NCBI RefSeq assembly: GCF_011075055.1
Contig: NW_025401146.1
Location: 1 to 64,000, forward strand
DNA: 64,000 nucleotides
Origin: Mangifera indica
Taxonomy: Eukaryota; Streptophyta; Magnoliopsida; Sapindales; Anacardiaceae
Direction: 5' to 3'
Within the stretch, counting starts at the first letter, position 1. Each line of letters opens with the position of its first letter. The translations under genes and the position numbers were made by a program. The notes beneath the pieces were generated by a model that was not told the DNA's origin, made no database searches, and saw only the letters and a program-made list of their open reading frames with translations. Shown piece after piece: positions 32,972 to 43,542 of the stretch.

Positions 32972-34201
32972 AAATCATACTAATTGTATTTGGTTTGCGT
33001 CAATAGCCATTAGGCTAATCAAAATAATACTGTTTATTCACCTGGGAATTTTTCTGATTCTGGATTAATTGTTGTTGTGATTGTAATTGTGTTTAATATA
33101 CTATTAAAATTATCTTTTATAATTACTATATTTATTCAAATTTAACCCTTTTACTATAAATATGAACAGTGATAGATCTCAAAAATTAAAAAAAGACAGA
33201 CAAGTCAACTATTATCATCATATATATTAGTGAATTTTCTTGTAAAATAATTATATCAACTCAATTACGATACTGTGAACATAAGCCATTAGAGTTTTTT
33301 TTTTTAAATCAAACCACGTAAAAATTATTTATTTTTTCTTTATACATTTTAATTTTTTATATTTTTGTACTTAAATTTTACTGGTTTAGTAAATTACTTC
33401 TTGGTGTAAATTTATATACCAACAATTTGACATTATAACGAGAGCCCCTAACATAAGCTCTCTTACGAACAACGTGGTAAAATATTAGTTTATCCTTACG
33501 GTTAAAAAATCAGAGACCCCCCATGTTTTTCTATCACTCTTTATTTTGACACACTATTAAAAATTATATTCAACGCACCACAAAATAATATACAATCAAT
33601 CAATAAATAAAGTTTTAAATTAATATTTGTATAAATATTTTGATATAATGAACTTTCTTTTTTAAATTTGAAATTACGAAATTAAAATTTGAGTGGGAGT
33701 ATGTTAAATCTTGTAGGGTTTGATTGTGAAACTTTTTTATTGGTAAACGCTTATGTTTATGTAAAAGGGGAAGGGGGGTAATTTTAATTTTAAATTATGA
33801 GTTTTAATTATATCCATTTAACACCCAAAAAAATTGCTTAGTTTTTTTAGTTTCCCTAATTGTGGTAATTCCAATAAATTTCCCTTTCAATTTATTAGTT
33901 GAAAAAGTGGCTTCGAAAGGATAGTCTCGGAAGAATCCAGTCTGAATCCAGGAAACTGCTCCAATGAGTTCTTTCTTGACTTGTTTTGACATGAATGGCT
34001 TCTTTTATATATTTTAATCCTCACCAATTACTTAACAAGAAAAACAAATAAAAAATTAATTAAATAGATAAAACCCCACTAAGATCCATATTTTTATTGA
34101 AAGAACCTTGAATTCTATATTTTTGGGTCTTCTTAGTCTTAGAAGTAGGATTTACTCAAAAAAAAGAGCAGCAATACTGTTGATCAGATTGAAAAATTCA
34201 A

Positions 34202-35345
34202 GGGAAAAGGACAATTTTCTATCAAGGTTTTAGTCTAATCTCAAAATAATACCTATAATAAATGAAAAATCTAAATACTTACCTATAGATTAACTGTCAT
34301 TAAAATTTTCAATTAGAGACAGGGATAAAATTATCATTTTACCTATAAACCCTAATACCTTAAAATTTATATCATTTTCTCTCCTTAGTTTAGAAAACTA
34401 ACATTTACCCTTAAGAGCTATTTGGTTACAGTGTTTTAAAGATTACTTTAGTAATCTATCTTTTATTACTTACATTACCTTGTTTGGTTTGTTAGTAAAA
34501 AAAGATTACGGTAATTTTCTATTACCAATGCTGACATGACAGATAATATAGGTGGTAATCTAATTACTACATTTACCTTGGGTATTAAAAAATTACTAAA
34601 GTAATCTTGATTTTATTATAATTATATTATTATTTATTAATTTTTTAAGACAAAAATAAATTTATTTTTAATTAATATAAAAAATATTTAAAATAATTAT
34701 ATTCAAGGGCATTTATGTAAAATAATATACTAGTATTATTTTATTACCGTTAACCAAACATATTAATTATTTATACCATTAATTTTTATCAAATTTAATC
34801 AAACTTAGTAATCATTTATATCCAGTAATCTATCTTCAATGTAATTTTCTTATTTTGATAATAAAACATTACCCAAATTAGAAAGAAGAGATCAAAGATG
34901 ACATGACAACAAAGGACAATGCAACGAAGGATGACAATGAGTGGTCCTTCATCATGTCTTCTAGACAATGTTTATCATCCTTCGTCGTTGTGGGTGGCTG
35001 TCTTTTGTGGTCAAATTTGAATGATAGGTGGAAAACATCTATCGTCGGTCAGAATAATAGTGGTTTGAGATGGAAAACAAAATATAAAGATGAAATTTAA
35101 ACTTTTCAAACTTTCAAAATGGGTTAAAGTATTAGTTTTTAAATATTAGTTTTAAAACCTAAGAAAGGGAAAAATGATATACATTATAAAGTTTTAAGGT
35201 TTATAAATAAAATAATGATTTTACTCTTCTTTTTGACAAAAAATTTAAATAATAATCAGTTCATAGATGAATATTTAAACTTTTTATTAATTATAGGTAT
35301 AATTTTTATGGTAGACTAAAATTTGAGTGGGAAATAGACCTTTTT
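34202..35345. mobile_element. Mutator-like fold-back element, unit B counterpart of 21978-23191
   Basis: The left end GGGAAAAGGACAATTTTC is better kept than in unit A and matches the family terminus. It holds the same nested MITE. The centre is shorter and lacks the paired hairpins. Confidence 0.7.
34415..34884. mobile_element. Old Harbinger-type MITE nested in the fold-back element (unit B)
   Basis: Counterpart of 22190-22680, with the same landmarks and boundaries (TTAAGAGCTATTTGGTTACA start). Confidence 0.75.
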
Positions 35346-35476
35346 TCAATCAATCAACACACTAATTTCGACTTTACCATGTGTAAGATGTAAATGCATG
35401 ACAATCAAATAAATTAGAGTCAAGGCCACGCTGCCAAGGAGAAACTGGTCAAACACTTTTAACAGTTAATTACTAA

Positions 35477-35650
35477 AGTGAATTACAAATTTAATAAAAC
35501 TATATTAAATATATAAATATGTACATATTTAATATATATTATTATATAATTAAATAATTTTAAATTAAAATTAAAATAAAATTTAATTATATAATAATAT
35601 ATATAAATATATATACATTTATATATTTAAAATAGGTATATATAATATTA
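35477..35650. repeat. AT-rich palindromic repeat (family P), unit B copy 2
   Basis: Counterpart of 23330-23500. The core TTTTAAATTAAAATTAAAAT is flanked by mirrored ATATATTATTATATAATTA and TTATATAATAATATAT arms. Confidence 0.5.
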
Positions 35651-36087
35651 TTTATTTTTTATAAATAAATAAATTTAAATTTTACGAGGTTATGTCTCAT
35701 GAATTAAATGAAGATCAATTTCCGAGACTTTCTTCAATTTTTTCATTGTTGCTAGGAAAATCTTTTCTTTAAATTTTCTAAATTCTTTTAGGAAACTCTT
35801 TTCAAATATTAAAAATCTCTCTTAGAATTTGATAAAAGCCACTTCCAATCTGAATTTTTTTTATAAATTTCTAAATCGTGTGAAGTTCTATATCTATATT
35901 TAGATTGTATATGAGATGTAAAACTGCCCATCATATTATCATGGAAAATAAATTGTTACGAGGAACTCTCTGAAAAAATAGTATTTTAAATTTGTTCCTC
36001 AATAAAACCTCAAACCCAAATGTAAAAATCTCGAAACTCAATGATTTAATAAGTTTGATTATTAGAAGGAATAGTTAAAATTATGGG

Positions 36088-36215
36088 TATAATTTAGATA
36101 TATAAATAATATATTATTAAATAGTTCAATATTATTTTTATTTTTAATTTAAAATTATTTAATTATATAATAATATTTATATAATCAAATTATATATTAA
36201 ATATGTTTACCCATA
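36088..36215. repeat. AT-rich palindromic repeat (family P), unit B copy 3
   Basis: Counterpart of 24028-24178, lacking the (TA)n run. Confidence 0.5.
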
Positions 36216-36539
36216 ATTTTACGCCAATCAAATCTTCTTGAACGTATAATTTAAGAATCATCGCCGAAATGCAAACAGGGAGGCCACTGATTATGTTGAA
36301 GAAGTCAGTCTGCAAGTGTTTTATCAAACGATGACGTTCTGATACATCATCAATTACAATTTAAATGATAAAATAAAGACTTTCTCTACATTATTTAATC
36401 TTTTTCTTTGTCCTCACGCCGGAGTTCACGTTAAGGCAACATACATCATGGGGCTCAATTTGAAAAGAGTCGTCGAAACGCTCTGACTTAGTAATCAAAA
36501 TTCTTCCAACAGCTAGTTTTTACATTAAAATATCTTTTA

Positions 36540-36715
36540 CATTTTACCGTAATTAAAATTATATGTATATATTTTAAATATATAAAATAAATATATAAAT
36601 AATTTATTATTATATAATTGAATGATTTTAAATTAAAAATAAAATAATATTTAATTACATAATAATATATTATTTATATATTTATTTTATATACTTAAAA
36701 TATACACATAGTAAA
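36540..36715. repeat. AT-rich palindromic repeat (family P), just outside unit B
   Basis: ATTATTATATAATTGAATGA and TTAATTACATAATAATATAT are mirrored around the core TTTTAAATTAAAAATAAAAT. No copy in unit A or B occupies this position. Confidence 0.55.
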
Positions 36716-37026
36716 CTAGTCTTTCATTATTTATACCAGTAGTTTCAACTAAGCATATATTAATGTCCTCTTAACATTTTCATTTCTTTAGTAATTAGAG
36801 TAAGAAAAATTTTCCCGTTTCAAATATCTCCTCCGTTAAATAGTAAAAAGGGAAATTAACGGTAAAGAATGGAGGAAGAAGAAGACAAGATTTTTCGTGG
36901 TAAAAATTCATGGTCATGGTTTCAAACCCTACATGCAGGTCCCAGTTTAAGAAGTCTTAAAGGAGACAAGAAATTAGCGCGTATCTTTGCAACCACATTC
37001 TTTCCCAAGGATGCCTACCATTCAAT

Positions 37027-37034
37027 TATAAATA
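37027..37034 (+). promoter_or_regulatory. TATA box of the cysteine-rich peptide gene
   Basis: TATAAATA lies about 120 bp before the ATG at 37153, implying a leader of about 90-95 nt. It also argues that the open frame at 36869-37150, which spans it, is promoter sequence. Confidence 0.6.
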
Positions 37035-37152
37035 CAGCCAAAACTCTTCAATTAACAATTATCAGAGCAAAGCAACTAAGCAAAAATAATCCCTTCTTTT
37101 CTTCATTACAATACAGAACAGCTCGCAAGTTTAAGAAGTTTAGTTTATAAAT

Positions 37153-37489
37153 ATGGCCATGCACAAGGGCTTTCAGTTGTTTGTTGTGCTCTTGGTGATG
37201 GTTGCCCTTGCTCATTCTCCAAACAGTGGAGTTGCAGAAGCCAGCAGGCCAGTGTTCGTAAATCATCCTGGTAATCAAAAGCTGCATGCGTTAATCGATT
37301 CTTTCTGTAATTAATCAAATTAAAATATAATAGTTTGTTTTGTGATTATCGTATGCAGGGTATTCGAAGACGTTTGCCAGCCTTGGAGTTGAGTGTAAGT
37401 GCTGTGATGGCGAAGGAGGTGAATGCACAAACACATGGGAAGGCTCTTGCTTAAAGCTCAAATGTCTTCCATGGAAATATTTTCACTGA
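37153..37489 (+). CDS. Small secreted six-cysteine peptide, 82 aa
   Basis: Two exons, 37153-37270 and 37359-37489 (249 nt), joined at a split Gly codon by a standard GT-AG intron of 88 bp. The N-terminus (MAMHKGFQLFVVLLVMVALA) is a strong signal peptide with likely cleavage around residues 25-32. The rest is a short linker and a compact domain with spacing C-x-C-C-x6-C-x7-C-x5-C, including CKCCDGEGGEC, a Trp between the fourth and fifth Cys, and the ending LPWKYFH. Six cysteines suggest three disulphides in an extracellular peptide. The pattern resembles uncharacterised plant secreted proteins with a CKCCDG...LPW core, but I cannot name a function; it is not a classical defensin, thionin, snakin or RALF by spacing. 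Start choice: the first ATG after the TATA box; a second Met at codon 3 is possible. Confidence 0.8.
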
Positions 37490-39818
37490 TCTGATCTTCT
37501 TTATGTACTTTATATACATATATATATACAATAAGATTGTCAGCTGCATTATGTACTTTATTTTCAGTTTGGTTGTGGAGTTTAATAAGATTAAGTTTTT
37601 TTCTTGTTAGTTTTCATTGAGTTGGCAAAATTAATCATAAAGCAAAGGATATAGGAAAGAGCTTAATAAAAATTCCCGGAAAGATAATCTCCAGGCAAAT
37701 ACCAAAACAGATGAAAAACCGGTAAGCCAAAAATTTAAACTCAAAATATTGTCAAAAGAGATTTGAACTTTTACTCTTTTATGTTTGAAATTCCCTTTAT
37801 TTTCACTCAAGCTTCGTTGATTATGAATCTTTGCCTCCCAATGTCAGAGTTCTGTGCTTAAATCCCACATGATATTCAGGCAATTGTCAATATTCAGGCA
37901 GTTGTCTATTTAGAGAGCTCTGAATTTAAGGTAGCTTAGCTTTCAAGAAAATTGGAACTACGCAATAAAGAAACGGCTACCTACTTCACGCATAACTGCA
38001 ACCTGTAGCATAACACATAATTAATATAAGATTAACGAAACTACAATTTGGTCCTTCCGGCTCTGTTCAAAATGAATAAAAATGATCACCACTATAATTG
38101 GTCGTAAAATTATTAGGTTCGATAAGTATAAAGTTTGTCCAAAGGTTAACAAAACTAATAGATTATTAAAATTTTTAAAGAAAATGTTTAGATTCAAATA
38201 TCTGTCACATATGTAAAACCCTGACTTATCTCGTTATGTGTGTGAAACTCTAAATTTTGCAATATAATGGGTATAGATTTAGTCACTATATCCTGGCATT
38301 TATCCGTCCAAAGCCTTAATTCATATAAATACTTTGACTTATACGTAGGAGATGACTTGTAATGTAATCAAAATTAATTGGTCCTACTCTGCTGCCTTGC
38401 CGACTGGAGAAACTGTGATGGGCAATATTGAAGTACTCGTGATTTCACAATACTACAAACGTTAATTTCATAGAATTTTCCTTTTAATCATTGAGAAGAA
38501 AACAAGATGAAATATGGGCAGATTCTTTAATATGAAATCATTCAATGCATGCTATCAATAATTTATTCAAAGTAGGCATTTATTCTTTAATATGAAATCA
38601 TTAATTTGTTCGATCAATCTGTATAGAAAGGTAGATAATTAAAACAGTTGATACATGCAAAACTGCATGCATTTATATCATCGAAGACTTCGAATCGTCA
38701 ATTTAATTTAATTTTGTCACCAACGATAAACATGTGTTGAAGATTAAAGCTTTGATGCAGTCTAGACATGTGAAAACTCCATCTGCCTACTTGGCAAATT
38801 TGCCTATGTTCCAGAAACTTAGAATATGTGCGATCCTGACTTCTTTCGGTTTGACAATTACCTCCATAATTTCCACTAAAATCCATGGAAATCAATATAA
38901 TAAAATTTGACGTTTTGAAATTTAATTTTGTTATGAATGTAAGTATGGAGTTAATTTTTGTCAATCTAGTACTTGTTTATTAATATCTTGATTTTCTCTA
39001 AAACATAGCGAGAATAATGGGGATTTGGGTTCGTAATTTGACTAATTAATCGAATATCCAATTAGTTCAATATATTATCAAATTATTATATATTTACTGA
39101 ATAGTATTAAACATTTATCATATTTTTTAAACATAAAACATATAAAATATAATTTCAAATATATTAATTAAATAATTAATACTCTATTATATAGATAAAA
39201 AAATAATAATTATAAATTTTGTCATTAATTTAATTAAGATCTTATAAATAATAACTCTTTTAAATTTAATAAGATAAAAATTGTATAGTATTATGTAAAT
39301 CCAGTTTTATTAGTATTAAATAGTTTTTTTGGTTCAATGAGTTTACTAAATTTAATCAATTTAAATAAATCAATATTTATATATAAACTAAATTAGATTA
39401 TAGATTAATTCATAGTTTAACTGATTAATTAGTCTGATCTGAGTTTTGGTTCTATGTTTTACTTTTGCATTAACTTTTTGGAAGGTTAAAGTTTGACAAT
39501 TTGAGAGAATATTGGCCTGCAAAGTGGAACAATTTCAATGTTCAAGCATACATTAATTACACTAGAGAAAATATTCTCAACTTCTGCACGTAACATTAAC
39601 ATAATTAAGAGAAAAAGTTTTATTTGAAAACCTTATAATAAACCAATTCGCAACTTAATTAGATCATGCAAATAACATTTAATAAGTTCTATAAAATTTT
39701 AACCATATTATTAGTAGTGAGATCAGGTTGCTATTAAGCTATACATTAATTAATTTACGAATTACATAATAAAGAGGAAATTAAGCACCTAGCCTTCGGA
39801 AAATAATAGAAAATAAAT
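37490..39818. other. Spacer with SINE-like repeat; no gene seen
   Basis: The start is the 3' flank of the peptide gene. It includes a 21-bp direct repeat ATTCTTTAATATGAAATCAT(T) at 38521 and 38582, and AT-rich tracts at 39050-39420. An 88-codon minus-strand frame at 38698-38964 has no recognisable feature. Confidence 0.6.
38140..38305 (+). repeat. SINE-like repeat, copy 2
   Basis: It carries GGTTAACAAAACTAATAG, ATTAAAATTTTTAAAG, the box-B-like AGATTCAAATATC, CTTATCTCGTTATGTGTG and ATAATGGGTATAG in the order seen in copies 1 and 3. Ends are approximate. Confidence 0.45.
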
Positions 39819-40550
39819 GGCAAAGGACTATTTCCCACCTAAGTTTAATTGTGTTTTCAAAGTTATACCCGCGGGATTTGAAATACCTGAAGTTCTACTG
39901 ATGAATCAATTGTTGTTAGAATTTTTTATTATAGGCAAAGTGGAGAGGGGAGATTGTTAGTGTCAGAGATAGGGCTGGATTCGAGCCGAGCCGAGCTCAG
40001 TTCGGTTCATATATGAGCGGCTCGAGTTCAGCTCGAGCTCGACTCAGCTCGTTTTTGACTCGCGTTCGGTTTGACTCGTTTTAGTTGGACTCGGTTAGTT
40101 TTTTCTTATCAAAACGACGTCATTTTTAATATATATTAATCAAAACGACGCCGTTTTGTATAAAAAAATTTTAAAAAAATCTATCGAGCCAATTCGAGCT
40201 CGGCTAAGCCAAGCTTGTTTCGGGCTCGAACCGAACCGAGCCGAGCAAAGCTCGGCTCGAATCCAACCCTAGTCAGAGAGGATGGCCGAAGAGAAGAAAA
40301 AAAAACTTTAAGGTTTAAAGAGAGAAATGTGACTTTTTAAAGTTAAGTAAGAGTGAAATGTGAGTTTTTAAAATTTAGAGAGAAAATATAATAAATTTTA
40401 TATTTTTATATTATTAGTAAAATAACGATTTTATCTCTATTTCTAACAAAAAAAAAATTTAATCTCAATTAAAAATTTCAGATTTTTTAAATCTCACAAA
40501 TATACATTTAAGAATGCAACTAAACTTGGATGGAAAATAGTCCTTCGGCC
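39819..40550. mobile_element. Mutator-like fold-back element interrupted by a hAT-type MITE
   Basis: It begins GGCAAAGGACTATTTCCCAC and ends in the inverse GGAAAATAGTCCTTCGGCC. Without the 302-bp insert at 39970-40271 it would be about 420 bp. The flanks AAAATAAAT and TAGATAAAT agree at 7 of 9 bases, compatible with an aged 9-bp target duplication. Confidence 0.7.
39970..40271. mobile_element. hAT-type MITE, 302 bp, with 8-bp target duplication
   Basis: Terminal inverted repeats: left TAGGGCTGGATTCGAGCC, right end complements to TAGGGTTGGATTCGAGCC. A perfect 8-bp direct repeat GTCAGAGA flanks it (39962-39969, 40272-40279); an 8-bp duplication and TAGGG termini are typical of hAT elements. 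The interior is unusually GC-rich for this window, with many GAGC/CTCG repeats and two AACGACG motifs. No coding capacity. Confidence 0.9.
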
Positions 40551-40944
40551 TAGATAAATTTGGCTTCTCAATAGTCCAAGTTAACAATGTTCTAGAGCCC
40601 ATTATTTCTCGAGGAAATTGTAAATAATACGGCTTACTAATGAATTCTAATCACATTGACAAACCTATCAAAACGGAACGAAGTTCACTTGAGTGATACA
40701 TGCAACTACCAATAGGACTTATATTCAAAATATTTCCTTTGAAAACTGTGTCGACAGATTCCATAATGCAATTTCTGTAATATGAAAAAACCTTGAAAAT
40801 GAAAACTTAACCAATTAGAAAATTATAAGCTATAATCTTGAGTTGAATTCAACTTAAACTAACAGAAAATCTGGGGCAGATCTATTGTGTATAATAAAAC
40901 AAATTTAGAAAAACATATTGTTTCCTCATATGCAAATACCATAG

Positions 40945-41164
40945 GTGGTTAAGCGTTTGGTTAGGTGCAAACTCTAATAATATGTTAAATATATTGAATC
41001 TATAAGTATGGAGATTGAAACTCAGATTACACAAAATCAATTAATTTATGTTAAAATTTAATCTATCATATTTATATACTATTTACTTATATTATTTTTA
41101 TTTTACGTTAGAGTCTTTAATTTTTAATAAATATAAACTTACGTAAAAAAAAAAAAAAAAAAAA
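40945..41164 (+). repeat. Probable tRNA-derived SINE with poly-A tail
   Basis: An A-box-like segment (GGTGGTTAAGCGTTTGG, about 40946) and a B-box-like segment (GAGATTGAAACTC, about 41011) are spaced as in tRNA-derived promoters. The segment ends in an A run of about 20 at 41144-41164. No target duplication was established. Confidence 0.45.
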
Positions 41165-42827
41165 GGGTGTGTATTATAAAACGAATGTGAAAAAAAGAAA
41201 AATCATATTATTTTGGTTACTTGTTTTACGGGTATGCACATCGAATACATCATATCAAGGATCGATAGGTACGTTAGGAGTTAGAATATTTTCGGTAGGT
41301 TAGGAGTAGGTTATGGAATTCTTTTGTATTTAAGGATAAACTCTTAGCCTTTCCAATAAGGCAACGCCTTTTACTATTTAATCAAATACTTGAAAAGATT
41401 TACAGCGTGAACACTTTTTACTTCAATGATGATCAAACATTGGCACGTGGAGTCTTGTAATCTACCACCATTTACATAAAATACCTAATGCATATTTCTT
41501 CCCTGGTGAAATAGATCTCTCTTCGAAAAGGACATTGTTTTTCTGGCAATCCTGTCTAAATCCTACCGTTGAAGTTGTTTTCCTCATCATACGACTCCAA
41601 GATTAGAAAATCAAATCTCAAAGTCCTGGGTTCTCTCCAGTATGATTGATTTGCCAATAAAACTATGTAAATAAATTATAAATTAACATATCATTATGTG
41701 ATTTAATGATTTTAAATTAAAAATATATAAATCAATATCTAATCAACGAGTAGACTTTATCACTGGCATTGCCCCAGGATGGTGTAAAGCTCAAATAGCT
41801 TCATCTCCTCAACAGAACAAGGTGGGTTAAAAAGAAATATGAAAGCAAGTATTTGTAACTACACAAAAAAAAAAAAAAAAATTTGTAACTACAATATAGG
41901 CATCCCCATTATTAATAAACTCCAGCTTCGGAACATAAAGGTTAATTTTGTAGGACTGAAACATTGTAACATCTCACGGGTATGCATGCAATTTGCTCAC
42001 TTCAGGGCATGATATAATTTTCAAGGGTGGATGATGAATAAAAGGTATCAATTTCATACGTATATTTCTAGTATACAAGAGCAGCAAAAAATATTCTAAA
42101 AAAGCTATAAAAATTGCACAAATTAAACTTAGAATAAAGGTAAATGTCCAATAAAATTTTGAACTTCCCTATAATTTCTCCTTCAAATATTCAGTTAATA
42201 ACTCATGCTTATCATGCCAGCTCCTTAAGCAAAGCTTTCTCTCGTCCATGCTTATCATTGTCAATAAGCATCATTGAAGAGAAGCATTTGCCAACACAGG
42301 AGCCACGAGAAGAGAAAAAGTGCCTAAACGAGTACTTAGAGAAGATCAAAAGGGAAGCAAAAGATGAAAGACTATTGGTCTGGGCATTGTGCTCAATGAT
42401 TCTCTTTAACTTGGCTGGTATGGCTAAGTCTCGTACATGAAATATGAGAGTCCTCTTTAAAAATAGAATAAAATTATATGAAAAAATAGAACATCTCGTC
42501 TACTATCTAGGTGAGAACCAATTCAATTATTAAATAGCATGAGTAAAGTGTCTTAGAAATGGTGATTGTTTCTACTACTTTTGTACAGAAAATTCTTTGA
42601 ACTCTTTTCACGTGGAGTTGTCATATTTTAAGAGTAGTCTCATATAATGCATGCACTTATCCCATTGCAAAATGTATCCAAAAGGAACCTTGAGGAAGAT
42701 TGTCACACAAAATTCTCAAACTTCAGTATCTTCTGCCGTCCTAATTCTATGAATCATAAACCTTGCATGTCTTGCTTTATCAAGTAAAGGATAGCTTTAG
42801 TGCAATTAATTTGTTGAGAGAAAAGAA
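41165..42827. other. Spacer before the copia element; no gene supported
   Basis: It contains a short palindromic AT repeat of family P near 41660-41750, a poly-A run near 41863-41881 and a 98-codon plus-strand frame at 42144-42440. That frame has a charged helical stretch and a hydrophobic end but no start context, splice support or homology I recognise. Confidence 0.5.
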
Positions 42828-42832
42828 TTGTA

Positions 42833-43245
42833 TGATAGAACATGTATATGGTCTCTATCTAAGCATATATATACTGAGTATGCAAGATAGAAACCAAAAT
42901 TAATATGCGGAATATTAAACACTAACCTCCAGCCATTGCTTGACGATTTGATGCAGTATAAACCTCTGGAAATTGCTTGCAAGTTTCGTCTTCAAGGTAA
43001 TCTCTTTTTCTCATATAATGGTGTATATTTTCAAGTGTAGAAAAAGCTCACTTAGGGACCCTATTTATAGTCTTAAAAAGCATTCTACCATCAAGAATGC
43101 AACGCAAAATGTGGAGTTATGGCATAGGAGTTACAGACCACTAAGCCATGAAGAAGTAACTGCATGAAGCAGTTACCATTAAGCCATGGAAGTAACTGCT
43201 TAGTAACTGCATGAAGCAGTTACCAGTAAGAAGAAAAAACTAACA
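42833..43245 (-). repeat. 3' LTR of the copia element (left copy)
   Basis: In element orientation it carries a TATAAATAG box (complement of 43061-43070). It contains two copies of the hairpin GTAACTGC-ATGAA-GCAGTTAC (43156-43176, 43203-43223). Confidence 0.95.
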
Positions 43246-43542
43246 TTCTCCAATTTGGTCTGTAACTCATGAATCCACATATTGAAGTAAAGAAATAAAA
43301 TACACGAACCATGACGATAAGTCCTCTAAGAACGAGTATTATCTTCCATGTATCACGATGTATTCATTCTTCTATAACTTAATGAATAAACCTTATGTTT
43401 ATTCTGGGTCCAAATTTGATTATTTTCTCAACCAAAATGTGCACATAAAATGAGAAAATTTAATCAATTGAAAAACTGAATAATTTTATTATAGAAAATA
43501 TATATACACCAAATCACATGATGGAACTCACTCCCATCACAA

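Noticed and set aside
36869..37150. 93-codon frame starting MEEEEDKIF just before the cysteine-rich peptide gene
   Set aside because: It spans the TATA box of the peptide gene and ends two bases before its ATG; best read as promoter and leader sequence.
42144..42440. 98-codon plus-strand frame with a charged stretch
   Set aside because: No recognisable homology or gene signals; kept only as a note within the spacer.
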